Made by a program: the position numbers and the translations under genes. Shown here piece after piece: positions 49,122 through 61,020 of a DNA stretch of 64,000 nucleotides. The DNA is from Rhodosorus marinus (taxonomy: Eukaryota > Rhodophyta > Stylonematophyceae > Stylonematales > Stylonemataceae). The notes beneath the pieces were generated by a model. That model was given only the letters and a program-made list of their open reading frames with translations. It made no database searches and was not told the DNA's origin. Where the stretch lies: positions 1,116,001-1,180,000 of the forward strand of contig JAMWBK010000009.1 in NCBI GenBank assembly GCA_029953675.1, given 5' to 3'. Within the stretch, counting starts at the first letter, position 1; the number at the start of each line of letters is the position of its first letter.

Positions 49122-49745
49122 TTAGAAACTGGAAACTTTTGGGGGAGGGGGGGTCCAGAAGTTGAAGCTCACCGCTGGTGACTGAGCTTTCCAGTTGCTA
49201 GCGCGTTGAGTCCCAGAGAGTGCTCGTGCTTCAATGTTTCGAGAATGCTCCAGTTTTCGACGCACCACCAAACCGACCCCAACAGCATCGTCCACTATTT
49301 GAGTTCTCGGAGCGTCGGGGATTGGATGAAACCCTGGGCGACTGGACAGTGACGGAAAAATATCGCTCTCTGCTTCCGCTTTTGATCGAGAGGGGTCCAG
49401 CGTCCTTTTAATATACCATCCGTACCGCGTCACTCACTTTGCTCTTCCGACGTGGTCTTGTTCATGACCCCTCCGGATGCATTGCCAGGCTCGCGATGAA
49501 GTTTCATAGGCACTGATGCTCTACAGGAAAGGACGGAGTGGGTGTGTGATACTCAAGAGTGAATACGAATAAAATAAAAAACCTGTGGCTTGAAGATATC
49601 GACTTACAAAATTGTCCAGAGCCAGGACAGTTCGACTATCGAGCTGGTCTTCTTCCCACCGTGTGAGACCTAACCACCTCGGCATTGCGGCCCAGCTCCT
49701 AGTCTTCCTCATCCGAGAGCGGACGCCAGCTTCTGACGGTATCAC
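49122..49745 (-). CDS. Small unknown protein, splicing partly unresolved
   Basis: I do not recognise this protein. A first exon (MIPSEAGVRSRMRKTRS..., from 49745) ends at a gtaagt donor after DNF; a second begins after a polypyrimidine tract and tag acceptor (SISAYETSSRAWQCIRR); the last ends at 49122 (FNFWTPPPPKVSSF). The first join is in phase. The second requires an intron of only about 33-42 bases or a boundary I cannot see. The protein would be about 170 residues and rich in Arg, Trp and Ser, with a possible mitochondrial-type N-terminus. No domain is visible. Confidence 0.38.
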
Positions 49746-52700
49746 AATGGAACGCTAGACTTTGAGGGACTACATCTATTCGTCACCCGTCGTTTGAGCT
49801 TCCCAGCCATTGAATCGAGATCTAAGACTTGCCAAAGCTAAAATTTCAATCTCCATACTTTTTTCCTAGTCAAAAGTGCTGCGAGTGGGCGAACATGCTT
49901 TGAGTTTTCGGAGTTGCTCCAGATTCTACATAGTACGCGACCATCGCATGTGCGTAATTCAAACTTGAGTTGTTGGATTTCGCTTAAAATCCTCCGACAA
50001 GGCAATGAGACAGAAAAAGTACGAGATATCTGTGACACCGACAAACTTTTAGGCCCAGTCTCTCTGCTTGGCTTCAGCTGACTTCCTCGCCAGGTTGTGG
50101 TGTGTCCAAAGGATGTTTCTGTTGTTTCCACGCAATGCTCCGTACCCCAATACGCCGTCTAAAGAGCTTGATACAAACGAGCATGCGTCTACTAGGAGCC
50201 CACTACGCTGACGGACGTAAGGGCGTAGTGTACGTGCACCTGTGAATTAAAGATCGTCAGGCACCCTCGCCCGCATATGCACAAGTGACATATCCATTCA
50301 CTGGAGAAACGTTCAGAGAAGGGATGACAAAGTCGACCATGCCAAGAAAACTTTCATCCCTACAAGTTTTTGTCCGGCCATCCGGTCTGCCCGCTCCCCT
50401 CCCTGCTTGCTCAATTATCGTCGTGAATCAATTTTTTTTAGGATAATATTGGGGCAGACAACAAATAAGCCGTCGTAAGGATAAGTTTTTTTGTTTGCTA
50501 CTTCCGATTCGCAATGGTTTCTCACACCCCGTTCATTGCCATTTTTTTTTGCTTTTTATTCGCGATCCAAAATGATCGTGATCCACTAGCTGAAGGTTTT
50601 TTTGGTGATTAATTGATTATCAGTTTATTCAAAGCCTATGTACGCTGAAGAGCGGAGAGGGAGACGCGAGTCCAACAAACAAAGCAGCGTTCGAAACGCC
50701 CAGGAGACAAGTTCCTTGAGGAGGTTGTCAAGACCGCCTGCCTCTATGCGAAAAACCACTGAAGTTGACTTGCTTTTGGGTCCCAACCTCCAGAACAGCA
50801 CTAAGATAAAGTTCATAAACAAAGTCCGAAACAAACCAAGGGTCACCTCAGAAATTTGGCTGCCCGGACATTTTGGTTGTGCGGGGCAACCAAACTACCC
50901 TTTGTCCAAGAGGGAAAGGTGGACAATGGATCGTAAGGAGTCCAAAAGCGTGTAGCTCGCTCGAAACAGTTCGAACCAGCTCCCCTCAAAATCTCAATTC
51001 CGGTTGAATCAACACTGAATGAGAGTAGAGGTCGTCGGTAGACTCCCCCCGACCCCTTTCTCCACGCGGACCCGGACACATACAAAACGCTCATAAAGTG
51101 GTATCCACAGCCAATCTGTTCAAGGATTTGGCTATCATGAAAACACTGTGTTCTGAATTCAGACCAAAAAAAGTCGGAGAAAATCAGCTTCCGCAACACT
51201 TTTCGCGAAGAGGTGGATCATTTGTCCACACTACAGAATGGGACGATTTCAGTATCAGAAACTTGATGGGTAAGCAATGCCCCTTGTTGCTCGTGGGGAT
51301 GTAGTAAGAAATTTCATTTGAAGACAAGACAACGCGAGCCATTGACTTGAAAACTGAAGTTTTGTCTCCAATCCCTACAAAGCTTTTTTGCAATTGGACT
51401 GAAAACACGACCCTTTTCTGGACGTCAATCGATGCTCTTTTTCTCGAGAGCTAGAAATCTTCATCAGGTCTTGATTCATCAATTAGACACGTTCATAAGC
51501 AGACATCGGCTCTCCGAATTATTGATTGCACATAGCGGTTAGAAAGTGAGGGCGGGCCCGCCCGCCCCATAGCAACATGCATGCAAATCTTCTGGACGCT
51601 GATAGAGAAAAAAAAGCCCTTCCAGTTCAGCTTCTGGACGCTTTTCGCGCATGGGACCCTTTTTCATCCATGGTAACGTAGTTGTCGCGAATCACTAACA
51701 GTCGCCCTGCCTCTTTGTTCGCCCACGCTCCACTTCTTTCAACGTCACGACGTACCCATCAATTTCAAAACAAAAACAAAACAAACAAATAAGCAGCAGA
51801 TACCCCCCTTCCCTGCCCTTCTCTCCCTCCCCTTCAAAAAAATTAGATTTCAAAGTTCCTACACCGCAACAAAATTCATCAACAGAACATCCCCAGTAGC
51901 TAACTACGTCAACGCATTCATTGGATGATCTAGAATATGCAAAAAAACACACCAAAAACTTCTTCCGTCGTTTCCTTCTTTTTCCTCCGGCAATCAAAGA
52001 AAAAAAATGGAAGAAAACCGCAAAAGCTTCTCATAAGCTAACTCTATCCACGCGTCCATTGGATAAATTGCTCATCTAAATATCAATGATGGTCCCGTCT
52101 TCAGGTTAGATATTGTCCCACATATTTCAACCCCCCCACAAAATACCACTCCTCATTCTTCATGAACTAAAATGTTCTTAATTCAAATATTTTCAATCCA
52201 TATCGGTTCGAAATTATCCTCTACCCCTGCCCCGCCCTCCCCTCCCCCCCTCTCTCTTCTTTGTAGATGACTGTTATACCCAGACGATCTGTGACCTCTG
52301 CTTGAATGTGGTTGTTTGAAAAAAACAAACCGGATAAACAGAAAAAGCACCGTTTCTCTATGGGTTGCTCATAAATTGAATATTTTTGCACCATTTATAA
52401 ACGAATATTTTTAATGGACAGTTTGTCCTGTTTTAGAAATTGGTTTTTTTGTATTGAGCATGGGATTAAAAGTTTTTGAAATTTTGCTGGTAATTCTCTT
52501 TTGAAATCCATGAGAAAACATTTGGATGCTTTCTGGGGAACACATTTGTCGTGATTGGGTGCATTATTAGGGCGGGAGGGGGTTTGGTCGATTGTAGGAC
52601 TAAAAATGAGAAATATGGATATATTTAACCTCATTTTCTGGTGTTCTCGAAAAAGCATTAGTAGCTGGGGCCGGGTTTGGAGACGATCTTTTGAATTCGT

Positions 52701-54089
52701 ACAAAAAAACAACCCCAGACCTTATCAAAAACCGATCCGGAAAAGGGACCTAAATTGCTTCGACCAAACAAGAAAAGAGGGAGCGGCCCGATCACGGAAG
52801 AGGAAGCAATTTAATTATTTCATATATATATAAATGTGTGTACAAATATTTTCTTTATTCAATATTCGATGAAGAAAACAATTCCGCGTTTGACAAATTT
52901 CGTAGGGTGGGGGTTGGAAAAGAGCGAAAGGGGGAGGGCGATTGGCAGTGTTTGTGTTGCATCATAGGGGGGTTCGAGAGGTTGGAAAAATTAAACGGAT
53001 TCAGAAAGAAGTTTATTTGAAGAAAAAATAACCCCTCAATTCCCTCATATAAAAAACATGAACTCATTTCTTCCAGCACAAATTCAGAGAAGAGCGGGCG
53101 TTGAATCCTGCTACGCCCCCCACCCCCCCCGTTCTTTCCCATATCCTCCCCAATCCCTGCCTCCCGCTGTCCATAAATTTTATTCCGGAAAAGTGTGTCA
53201 TCCGCGCCGTTTCACTGTCTCCCGTGTTTGTTTTTTTGGTCCAGATATCGTTCCCCATCGTTCAATTCATATCATATAGAACGACATAAATATAAATATT
53301 TTCAATACAAATCCATAATAGCTAACTACATATCGTTTTTCAGATAACAAGGAGGTGGCTCGAACCAAGTCCTGGATTTTTGCCCTTGTTCTCCTTCATT
53401 TTTTCATGTTTTTAATTAGTTATCAGTACATCCCCCTTTTGTTTCTTTTTTACTGATAATTGTTTCCGTTCAAAAACTTAATTTTTGATGATATTCATAT
53501 AAAAATAATAAATTGAAAACAATTCTACTGTTTTCGTTTTGTCAGAAATTTTATTGCATAGATTTATTGATTGAGTTTTCATGTAGCGCAGAATTGATAG
53601 TGCCCGGAGGGGGGGGGGGCGGGAGGGTGGAGAGGAAGGGGTGGGTGGTAAAGGGGGCGCGTAGCGGGGGTGTGTGTGTGCAGTGAGTTTTGGGTAAGAA
53701 ATGTAATCTCGTCAATAAGGACTGTCTGGTTAAGTAGATTAGAATTGCGGAATTGGACTGCTGTTGACTGTTGGGGTTGCGGAGTGAGCGTAGCGTGAAG
53801 AGTGGCATCTAGGGCGGGGTGAAGGGTTTCGGGGATGGTGGCTTGGGTGAACGGGGTTTTTTGCGCGGGATGTGGGTGTGTGAGGATGGGTGTGTGGTTG
53901 TGTTAGTCTGAGGGTTTTAGACGTGTACGTGAGGAGGTTGTTCCTTTTTGTTTTGTTTCTTCTGCTGGTGTGTGGTGGTGAGAACCGGGTGGTTTGGTAC
54001 TGGGTTTTTGTGTGTTTGTGCCGGATTGGGCTGTGTTAGTGCTTTGCTGCGTGAGAGGGCTTATCGCTCCCTGTTTTGACCCGGGAAGG
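49746..54089. other. Gene-poor region
   Basis: No protein family was recognised. Open frames at 49838-50131 (-), 50638-50955 (+, 105 codons, Arg/Ser-rich) and 50843-51199 (-) have no domain. Upstream-type composition occurs twice: C-rich blocks on the plus strand at about 51700-51835 and 52220-52255 suggest a minus-strand start near 51665, where a 43-codon frame containing two GCGTCCAGAAG words begins. From about 53585 (G10 run) to 54089 the plus strand is G/T-rich, leading into the next gene. Confidence 0.45.
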
Positions 54090-56245
54090 ATGGAGCGTCG
54101 AACGGGGAGATTGATGCTGTTGGTGGTGGTGATCGTAGGTGGGTGTGGTCTGATAAGAGTTGTGTTTGCGTTGGTGCTGTTAGACGACTGGTTTTGGTTG
54201 TTTTTGGGCTACGGTTACTGACGCAGCTCGCTTTTTGACTGGTTTCCCATTCGTAGCCTCAGGTTTATGTATTGCCACCCCGTTGGCAGGTGGTCCATAT
54301 CATAAAGTTCAACATGCCCGCGAAAGAAAACACGTGAGCGAAAACGTGAAAGAGGCGGTGCCTGCTAAAGAGGAAGCTGCAGTGGGAATCAAAATAGGTG
54401 CGTTCGAATGCCACAGGAAATGTGATAATGGCCTGCATGTGGTCCGTGCGACCATGACTCTCGCTGTCCGGGTTGCAACCTCGAGATCGATCATAGCTCT
54501 TATACTGTCGCGCGGCAACGCGCACGATGGAATACAGGGGAGAGAATTGATCTGCTCGGAACAGTCATCACTATGCTTTGTTGAGTCGTAGCATTTGAGG
54601 GAGTAATGACCTTTTCATCATCATGCTGACGCTGTGTTTATTTTGCTCCTTGCTTGCCTGCCTTTCCCCCACAATTCACAGGAACCCAACGAAAGCACTT
54701 ACCCTCCACGGAAAAGCCGTCGATGGGGGAGCCTGGAAAGGAAGCCCAGCTCAAATCTAAATCAACCAAGCCGTCGAAGGATACTGTTCTTCCTGTAAGC
54801 ATAAGAAAGGAGCAGCGCTCTCATGAAAGAGTTAAGCGGGCGAGCAAGAGCTCCGAAAACGAAGAAGAGGCCGCTCACGAGGCCGTGGGAGCTGAAAATG
54901 AAGAAAACGACGTAGAGCAGGCAGATCAAGGTGAAACTGAAGAGACGGTCCAAGGGGATGTCGAAGAGGTAGACCAAGGTGAATTACAGGAAGGAGCCGA
55001 GGAGGACGAGGCGGAGGCAGTTGATGAAGAAGAGGAAGCCGACTCCGAGGCCGCAGCGGATGCCGACGCTGGAGTGGGTGAGGAGGAAGAAGATGTTGAT
55101 GGCCAAGATGATCAAGATGATCAAGATGATCGAGTAGCATCGGCCGCGGAGGAAGAACCTGAGGAGGACAATCCTGACGAAGAAGAGGAGGAAGAAGCTG
55201 CCGAAAACGAGAACACAGATGCTGAAGAAGCCGAAGTAGTAGATGAGGAAGAACAAGCAGAGCCAGCCGAGGAAGAGGACGTAGAGGCAGTCGCGGAAGA
55301 GGAAGTAGACGCAGCCGAGGAAGAGCCCTACACTCCGGACATAGAGGAAGAAGACGACTATGATCCAATAGATGATGTGGAGGAGGACAATGAGCCCGGG
55401 TATCTGATAAAGGAGGACAACGACTATGCACAAGACTTGACTATCGAAACCAGCGGTAAGTGCCTGTCTAGTTAAGAAGACGAGGGCGCGTAACCACCAA
55501 CGAGCTGCTTCTAAAAGTTTGCCTGGTGTTTGATTCTTACTCCTCTAGCCCACAAACAAAGAATACCGACGTTGACACAGGTCGGGGTTCAATTGGAAAG
55601 CAACGAATTGGAGCTTCAAGGAAGAGGTTTCATCGGTCTACCGCAGCTTCAGTGCCAGTACCTTGACGGAGATAGGCGGTTTCTGATGACAATCGCTGCG
55701 AAGTTTTACACCAATCGATTGATTACATGCGGATTACCGAGCCGAGAGGCCTATCCGAGGTCGTTTGAATCCAGCTCGAAACTCTTTGTCCAGGTAAGCA
55801 CAACCATTCACGAAAGACGGCGTCAGTTCCCGGATTTTTGTAGCCTTTTAACTGAAGGATGCTGGCCGTGTGCCATGAACAGGTGGCAAATACCAAAGGT
55901 CATTTCTCGAATGTCATCAAGTTCGATCTCTCCCCTGCTAGAAGGAGATCCTTTGTTGGCAACCTGATAATGTTTGTCTTGCTATGCGGAGTGATGGTCG
56001 GTGTTCTCCTTGCTGTCGGCTTGGCGTATCAACGAAGGCAGAAGCGGTGGTATATTGAGAAGTCGTTCAAGTACGCCAATGAGTTTCCAGCACCTACGTC
56101 TGATGGTGTACCAATGATAAAGATCTCCAATGGACTACGCCACCGGGCCAACGGGTTGGACAGCCCCGTCCATGACAAAGATGTCGAGAACGGAATGCAG
56201 AGAGAGGATCTTCCTCCTCCCGAGACGATGGAGAAGACTGCATAG
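54090..56245 (+). CDS. Acidic single-pass membrane protein with IPT/TIG-like domain
   Basis: I do not recognise an orthologue. Five exons (54090-54138, 54290-54397, 54682-55455, 55549-55793, 55883-56245) join in phase to 512 residues. Order: a short hydrophobic N-terminus (RLMLLVVVIV), probably a signal peptide; a basic segment; about 190 residues almost wholly Glu, Asp and Ala, including repeated DDQ; an IPT/TIG-like immunoglobulin fold (PTLTQVGVQLESNELELQG, GRGFIGLPQLQC, LITCGLPS, LFVQ-VANTKGHFSN); one membrane helix (NLIMFVLLCGVMVGVLLAVGLAY); a basic stop-transfer RRQKRW; and an about 70-residue tail. This is a type I surface or ER topology. The acidic stretch could bind calcium or be a spacer. 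The exon 1 border is the least certain part. Confidence 0.72.
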
Positions 56246-56695
56246 GCTTTTTTTTTTTATTGCGAGAGTAACCGTATCGCTTGCTTTTTTGCTTGTTAAC
56301 TTGTCATGTTCGCACTTTAAAGATCAACTTTCCTACCCTACGAGCAATTAGTGCAGTGACGTCCTAATCACTACACGAATAACTCTAGTGTGCACTCTGG
56401 ACGATTCGAACCACGCGATCTCCGCGGATGCGGTGTTCCCGATCAGAATGCCGACTAGATCTAGTTGGTAATCTTCACCAATTGCTCAAGAGGGCTGCAT
56501 GACGTCTAAGCGCACACGTGTAGTAGTGTAGCACACTATGCTCGCCATTAGTAGTTCGATGGAACGTCGGGTTTGCTAAATCGATTACTACCGGTCTCTC
56601 TCTGGAAGACTCCTTTTCACCTTCCTGCGGATGGATGCTGGTTCGTCATACCTCTACTCAAGAAGGTAGATCCGACTACGTCAAGAAGATTTGAA
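56246..56695. other. Intergenic region between convergent genes
   Basis: No gene was recognised. A word gattcgaacc at about 56403 recalls a tRNA T-loop, but no cloverleaf can be drawn around it. Confidence 0.5.
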
Positions 56696-57204
56696 TCACG
56701 CACTGGAGCCACCGGGAAGTTCATCCAAGTACGTGGGTGCCTCTAGGCCGACTCGGTTCGCGTTAACCTTGATACGCTCTCTTTGGGATATTTCTACTCC
56801 GATGTTATTCTGCTTTAGCAACTCCTACAGTCCAAAGAAAGGGGTAGCACGAGGAGAGAGATATTAGTCCAGCACCTTCCTCGATCGGAGGAAACGGAGC
56901 TCGTCGGAAACCGCCCTCACCGGAAACGCCGGTCAAGGCCTACCTGGTGATCTCTTACGGCATTCAAAAGCACTTTGAATTCCTCATTTGCAGGATCCTC
57001 CGCTCCTCCTGAAGCGTGAAGGAACTCCTGCTCCCACTTCTGCCTACGGACTTCCTCGGACTCCTCAGCATCTGAATCAGAAACCACGGAGCCAGCAAAT
57101 CGGCTTTGAATCCGAGCCCCGCAACCTTTTACGTGCGCCAAAGACTTGCTCCAACATGGACCTCTAAGCACTCGAGCCAACATACTCCCGGCAGAGCTCC
57201 TCAT
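56696..57204 (-). CDS. Small protein with mitochondrial-type presequence
   Basis: I do not recognise the family. Two exons (56944-57204 and 56696-56824) join in phase at RDHQ-ELLKQNN, giving 129 residues. The N-terminal 35 residues are rich in Arg, Ser and Ala and lack acids (MRSSAGSMLARVLRG...), a typical mitochondrial presequence. The rest is mostly helical and charged (ESEEVRRQKWEQEFLHA, EEFKVLLNAVRDHQ, NIGVEISQRERIKVNANRVGLE) and ends PTYLDELPGGSSA. It might be a respiratory-chain assembly factor or subunit, but that is a guess from size and targeting only. Confidence 0.58.
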
Positions 57205-58301
57205 AACAGAATCGAAGATATATCACACTCCAACGGGGCTTCCTACAACCTCACAACGGCAAGCAACCATTCACTTCCAAAGCAGTTCCAACCTCCGCTC
57301 TCCTCTCCGCCTTTCCAAAAAGTAAACTCAAAAAAAGATCTCTCTGTACGCGGGCAAAGGAACAAGCCTGGAAAGTGTCTCTTGCCTTGTAAACCGATTC
57401 CTCGAGAGGATCAATGACAGTCTTATCCCCAGCGACTGCTCTTTAGCTTCTCCGCCGCCTCCGGATCCTCTCGAATCCTGGAGATGCTTCTTAGGGAGTT
57501 TGATAGAAGAGTTCATACAGATGTTCAGCGACTGTGGCTGTCCTCAAGCAGCTTCAGTTCTGAGTGTTCAAAAAGCTCACAAACGAGTAGGACGAGAGTC
57601 CAAGCTACGGTTCAAAGCTGGATGGTCAGCGTCTACTACCACTGGTGCTTTTCGGCGATCGGTAGTCGGGAGCATGGTCAAGGACTTAGCCCGCGTTTGT
57701 ACATTTTTATCGTGCAACGTTTCGTACGACATCGGACATTCCCAACAGGCACAGCAAAGGGAGCTGAGGGATACACGAATTGCAATCGCGCTCACGCGAA
57801 TGGTGTGGTGACTGATCTCCTATCTAACTCACGTGACATCCGAGGTTGGGTATTGAGCTGATCTTCGGCTTGGTCTGCCTTTGGTTCTCTTTGAGCGTGT
57901 GCTTTACGTAAGACGTACGCTCCCCTCGAGCCCCATTTCAAAGTAAAGAAACGATGAACACCGATATGATACATGTTCTTGACAGAAGCTACAAGGCGAA
58001 GGGATTTCAAGCACACCACAGTAAACTTCCTGCGAACCCTTCGGTTGTGGCTTTCCCCATGGCGTTAAAGAGCTCGCTTCTCCTTAAAAATAATCACGAT
58101 GTACTCGCTAAACACGGTTCCTTCTCAAAGCAACTATGTGTTAAAAACATCTCACTCCGCCAGATGTACGTCATCGATTGAATGGCTCGAAACAGAGTTG
58201 TCTCCCTCGCGCCCTAGCCCTGGCCCTGACAGTCTAGCTCCTCCTACTGTTGAGCACATGAGACAGTTTCAGAAACCCTACGAAAAATCTGGTCATCTCG
58301 T
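57205..58301. other. Unassigned region between two minus-strand genes
   Basis: Several pieces look coding-like but could not be joined or named: minus strand 57800-58010 (FFTLKWGSRGAYVLRKAHA) and 57580-57790 (KAPVVVDADHPALNRSLDSRP), and plus strand 57500-57610. A small spliced minus-strand gene starting near MGKATTEGFAG (about 58062) is possible. Confidence 0.35.
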
Positions 58302-60365
58302 TCAAGCCTCCGGGGCTGAGAGCCGCGTCGGCTGTTTTGAAATTCGTTCCGTACCCATTGAAGTTTTATGCATCTGTTCCACATCAGAAGTTGGATCCAT
58401 TGTCTTTCTCATCTGCTCATACCGCTTCATTAGCTGTTGCCTTCGTTCGCTAAACGTCGTTGGAAAAAAGTCCGGAAAGAATCGTTGGATAAAAGAGAAC
58501 ACCAGAACGTGGCCAATAGGTGTAAGGGGCAGCAGCAGAATAATAGAAAACGGGATGAACGTGATCAAATCCCTTCCTGTACGCCGTAAGGTTCGAACCT
58601 GACAGAGGCAGCGAATTCGTCCGAGCCAGTTCAGTTCCTACGTCACGATGCTTTGTTCTAGTTCCGGCAGCTTTGTCAACCGCTGTTCAGAATTTACCTC
58701 CCTGGGCGAAAGAATGAATCCGACCGCGGCCTTCCTAATGAGGCGAAAGGCATAAAGCACATCCCCGGTGAGCAACCGGAGGCCTCTGAAGAAAAATTCG
58801 GTGCCCTCCTTCATTTTTCCGACTCCATCGAACAAAGTGCGCTTCGCTTTCGGCCAGTCTAGGGTTGTCGTGTAGAAATCGTTCTCAAGACCCACCCTCG
58901 ACTTCATAAACGCTACATCACCGGCCAGCTCTCCGAGCTCATCATCGTCTATCAACAAGACTTGACTCTCGTCAACATAGACCTGACAGAGTAGAACCAA
59001 ATGTTAGCAAAGGGCCAGCCGGTGTAGCTGTCAAGCCGCGTACAAATACAAGGCGGTGGCCTGGGGCTAGCATCGCGTACCTTTAGGATGGACAAACGTT
59101 CATCCATTTGACCGAACTCACGTATCAGCAACTGCTGATCCATAAAATCTGAAGTTGTCTCCACCTCATTGCGGAGGTAGAGGTAGATTCTCTCCAGTTC
59201 AAGCTCAAGAACGGTCACTGCCAGCATCCTACGAACAGTGTTGACCTACGAAAAGCGAAAATCCATGAAGCAGAACCCTCAGACAGATACTCTTGCGGCA
59301 CTGCTACACGCGCAAACAAGCTACTTGGGAATTCATGATCGTACGTTATCGTCCATTTCTCGAAGTTCTCGCGCTTTGATGAGCTTTCCAAGTTGGTCCT
59401 CCTTCCTCAATCTCTTCTCTCGTTTCCTACTCGCATCATCCAGCTTCTTTTCTAACTGCTCGATCGTGGATCGCAGATCCCACATGACTGGAGATTCTTC
59501 AAATGCCTGTTGAAGCGAGGCTCCTTCCGGGGTAACTCCGTTGAGCCTTGCCCAGATCTCTGAGCTCTATGTGTTGGACCAAGTGTGAGCAAGTCACCTT
59601 TAGCGAAGCAGAACAAATTGCGTGACTAACTATTTCGAGCGCTCCTACCTTGGTAACAGTCACCCGAGCGGCGCTTGTAATTTCCGGGAAATCTATACTA
59701 CCATCCGCTCGGACAAACTGTCCAACTCGTTTCTCCAGGCCCTGTCCAACTCGAACCACTCGCTGACGAACTTCTTCACGTATTTCGTCCACCGCGAGTC
59801 TGGAGGAGGAGTCAGATTTCTCAGGGGCTGGCGTGTCAGTGAGCCTCTGTGAGATGGCAGAGAGAACTTCCTCCGACTGGTAGATCCTAGCTATCGTCCC
59901 CGATGCATCTACCGCATTTTCATGCTGAGTTTCAATCAGTCGAAGCTCCTTGAGACATCTCTGCAGTTTCTCCAAGACTTCTGAGAGCTCTTGCATGAAC
60001 TTGTCTCGGTTTTCTGAAAGCTCTTGTTTTCTTTCCTCAGAATCCTCGAAAAATTGCTCATACTCGACTGCCATCACCCCCTCGGCTTCCGCAACACACG
60101 ATTCCGCGTCTCGAACGATTACCCTGGAAGACAAAAAATCAACCCGCGCCTTGGATTCTGCGATGCGCTTCTCAAGGCCCTCCTGGGCTCTTTTCTCCGA
60201 AACAGCCTCCCCCATTTCCCCGGTCGATGCCACCTGAGCAAAAACCCAAACCCTCCTACCCCCTCCATTATACACCTGGCCTTTCCTTCTACTAGTCAAA
60301 GACTCTCTAACCTTCCCGTGAGACAGTCTCACCCCTCCAGGTACAACAAACCCCATGCTTTCCAT
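58302..60365 (-). CDS. LETM1-like protein, plastid-type
   Basis: LETM1 proteins are inner-membrane proteins that control cation/proton exchange in mitochondria; plants also have a LETM1-like branch with a long N-terminus. Five exons (59649-60365, 59345-59566, 59081-59245, 58698-58982, 58302-58598) all join in phase zero to 561 residues. The N-terminus ([14 protein letters not shown]...) is basic and acid-poor, like a plastid or mitochondrial transit peptide. A long coiled coil covers about residues 55-250. The conserved block is [22 protein letters not shown], then [41 protein letters not shown], and the membrane helix [20 protein letters not shown] with [17 protein letters not shown]. That last block identifies the LETM1 domain. 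The ribosome-binding-like C-terminal part of mitochondrial LETM1 is absent; the protein ends about 50 residues after the domain. Plastid location is inferred from likeness to the plant branch. Confidence 0.87.
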
Positions 60366-61020
60366 CTTGCTTCTTTACCCAAACCCAACCTGTCCAAATC
60401 ATCACCTACCGCTCCTCCCTCCTCCCCCCCAACCGAACTACTAACACCAAGCACCTCTCATTCACCAAAAAACTACTAGATCCCTAAAACAAAGGATTTA
60501 AAATTCCATATCCTTCCTCCTACCCTTCTCCCTCCCCCCTACCCTTCCTTCTCTCCATCCCCACCCCATCCGCCTCTTCCCTCCCTCCCCTCGTCACCTT
60601 AACCACCGCTGTAACCCCATAGGCGTTCCCCATCATGAAAAGTGAAAAATATCCCCCCGAAAATCGATCGAGAACCACGATTTTAAATTTCTAATCACGG
60701 TTGGGGTTTTTGAGTCATCTGGTCTGGCCAATGGAAACTGGCTGTTGTTACCTGAATAAGCACTAAATAAAATTAAAATGAGTCGTTTCGTTTTCATTTT
60801 GTTTTTTTTTTGGACGGGTGCGGAATGTGGTGGTTTGGGATGGTCGTGAAGGCATTCATGAAGACTTTTGGTGGGACGGAGGAGGTTAGGGGACTGGGGG
60901 AGTGGAGGGTATTCGTATTTAAAGGTTTGGAAAGAGGTTCACCTCCTCTCCCCCCCCCCTCGCCCCCGTCTGTTCGCCCCTTTGTTTTGGACTGCTCATA
61001 GGATTTATTGACTTCATAGA
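60366..61020. other. Divergent upstream region
   Basis: The first 240 bases are C/T-rich on the plus strand (upstream of the minus-strand LETM1-like gene), then composition flips: from about 60808 to 60935 the plus strand is G-rich, followed by a C9-type run near 60950. The flip suggests two divergent promoters, one for a plus-strand gene near 61021. Confidence 0.5.

Noticed and set aside
54832-55433. Long minus-strand frames (149 and 199 codons) opposite the acidic region
   Set aside because: They are the complement of Glu/Asp-rich codons, giving Leu/Pro/Phe-rich nonsense; the plus-strand exon joins in phase on both sides.
56400-56465. tRNA-like word gattcgaacc
   Set aside because: The bases around the supposed T-loop do not pair as a T-stem, and no acceptor or anticodon stem can be drawn.
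58585-58605. Second tRNA-like word aggttcgaacct
   Set aside because: It is the start of a LETM1-like exon; the minus strand reads [14 protein letters not shown] in phase.
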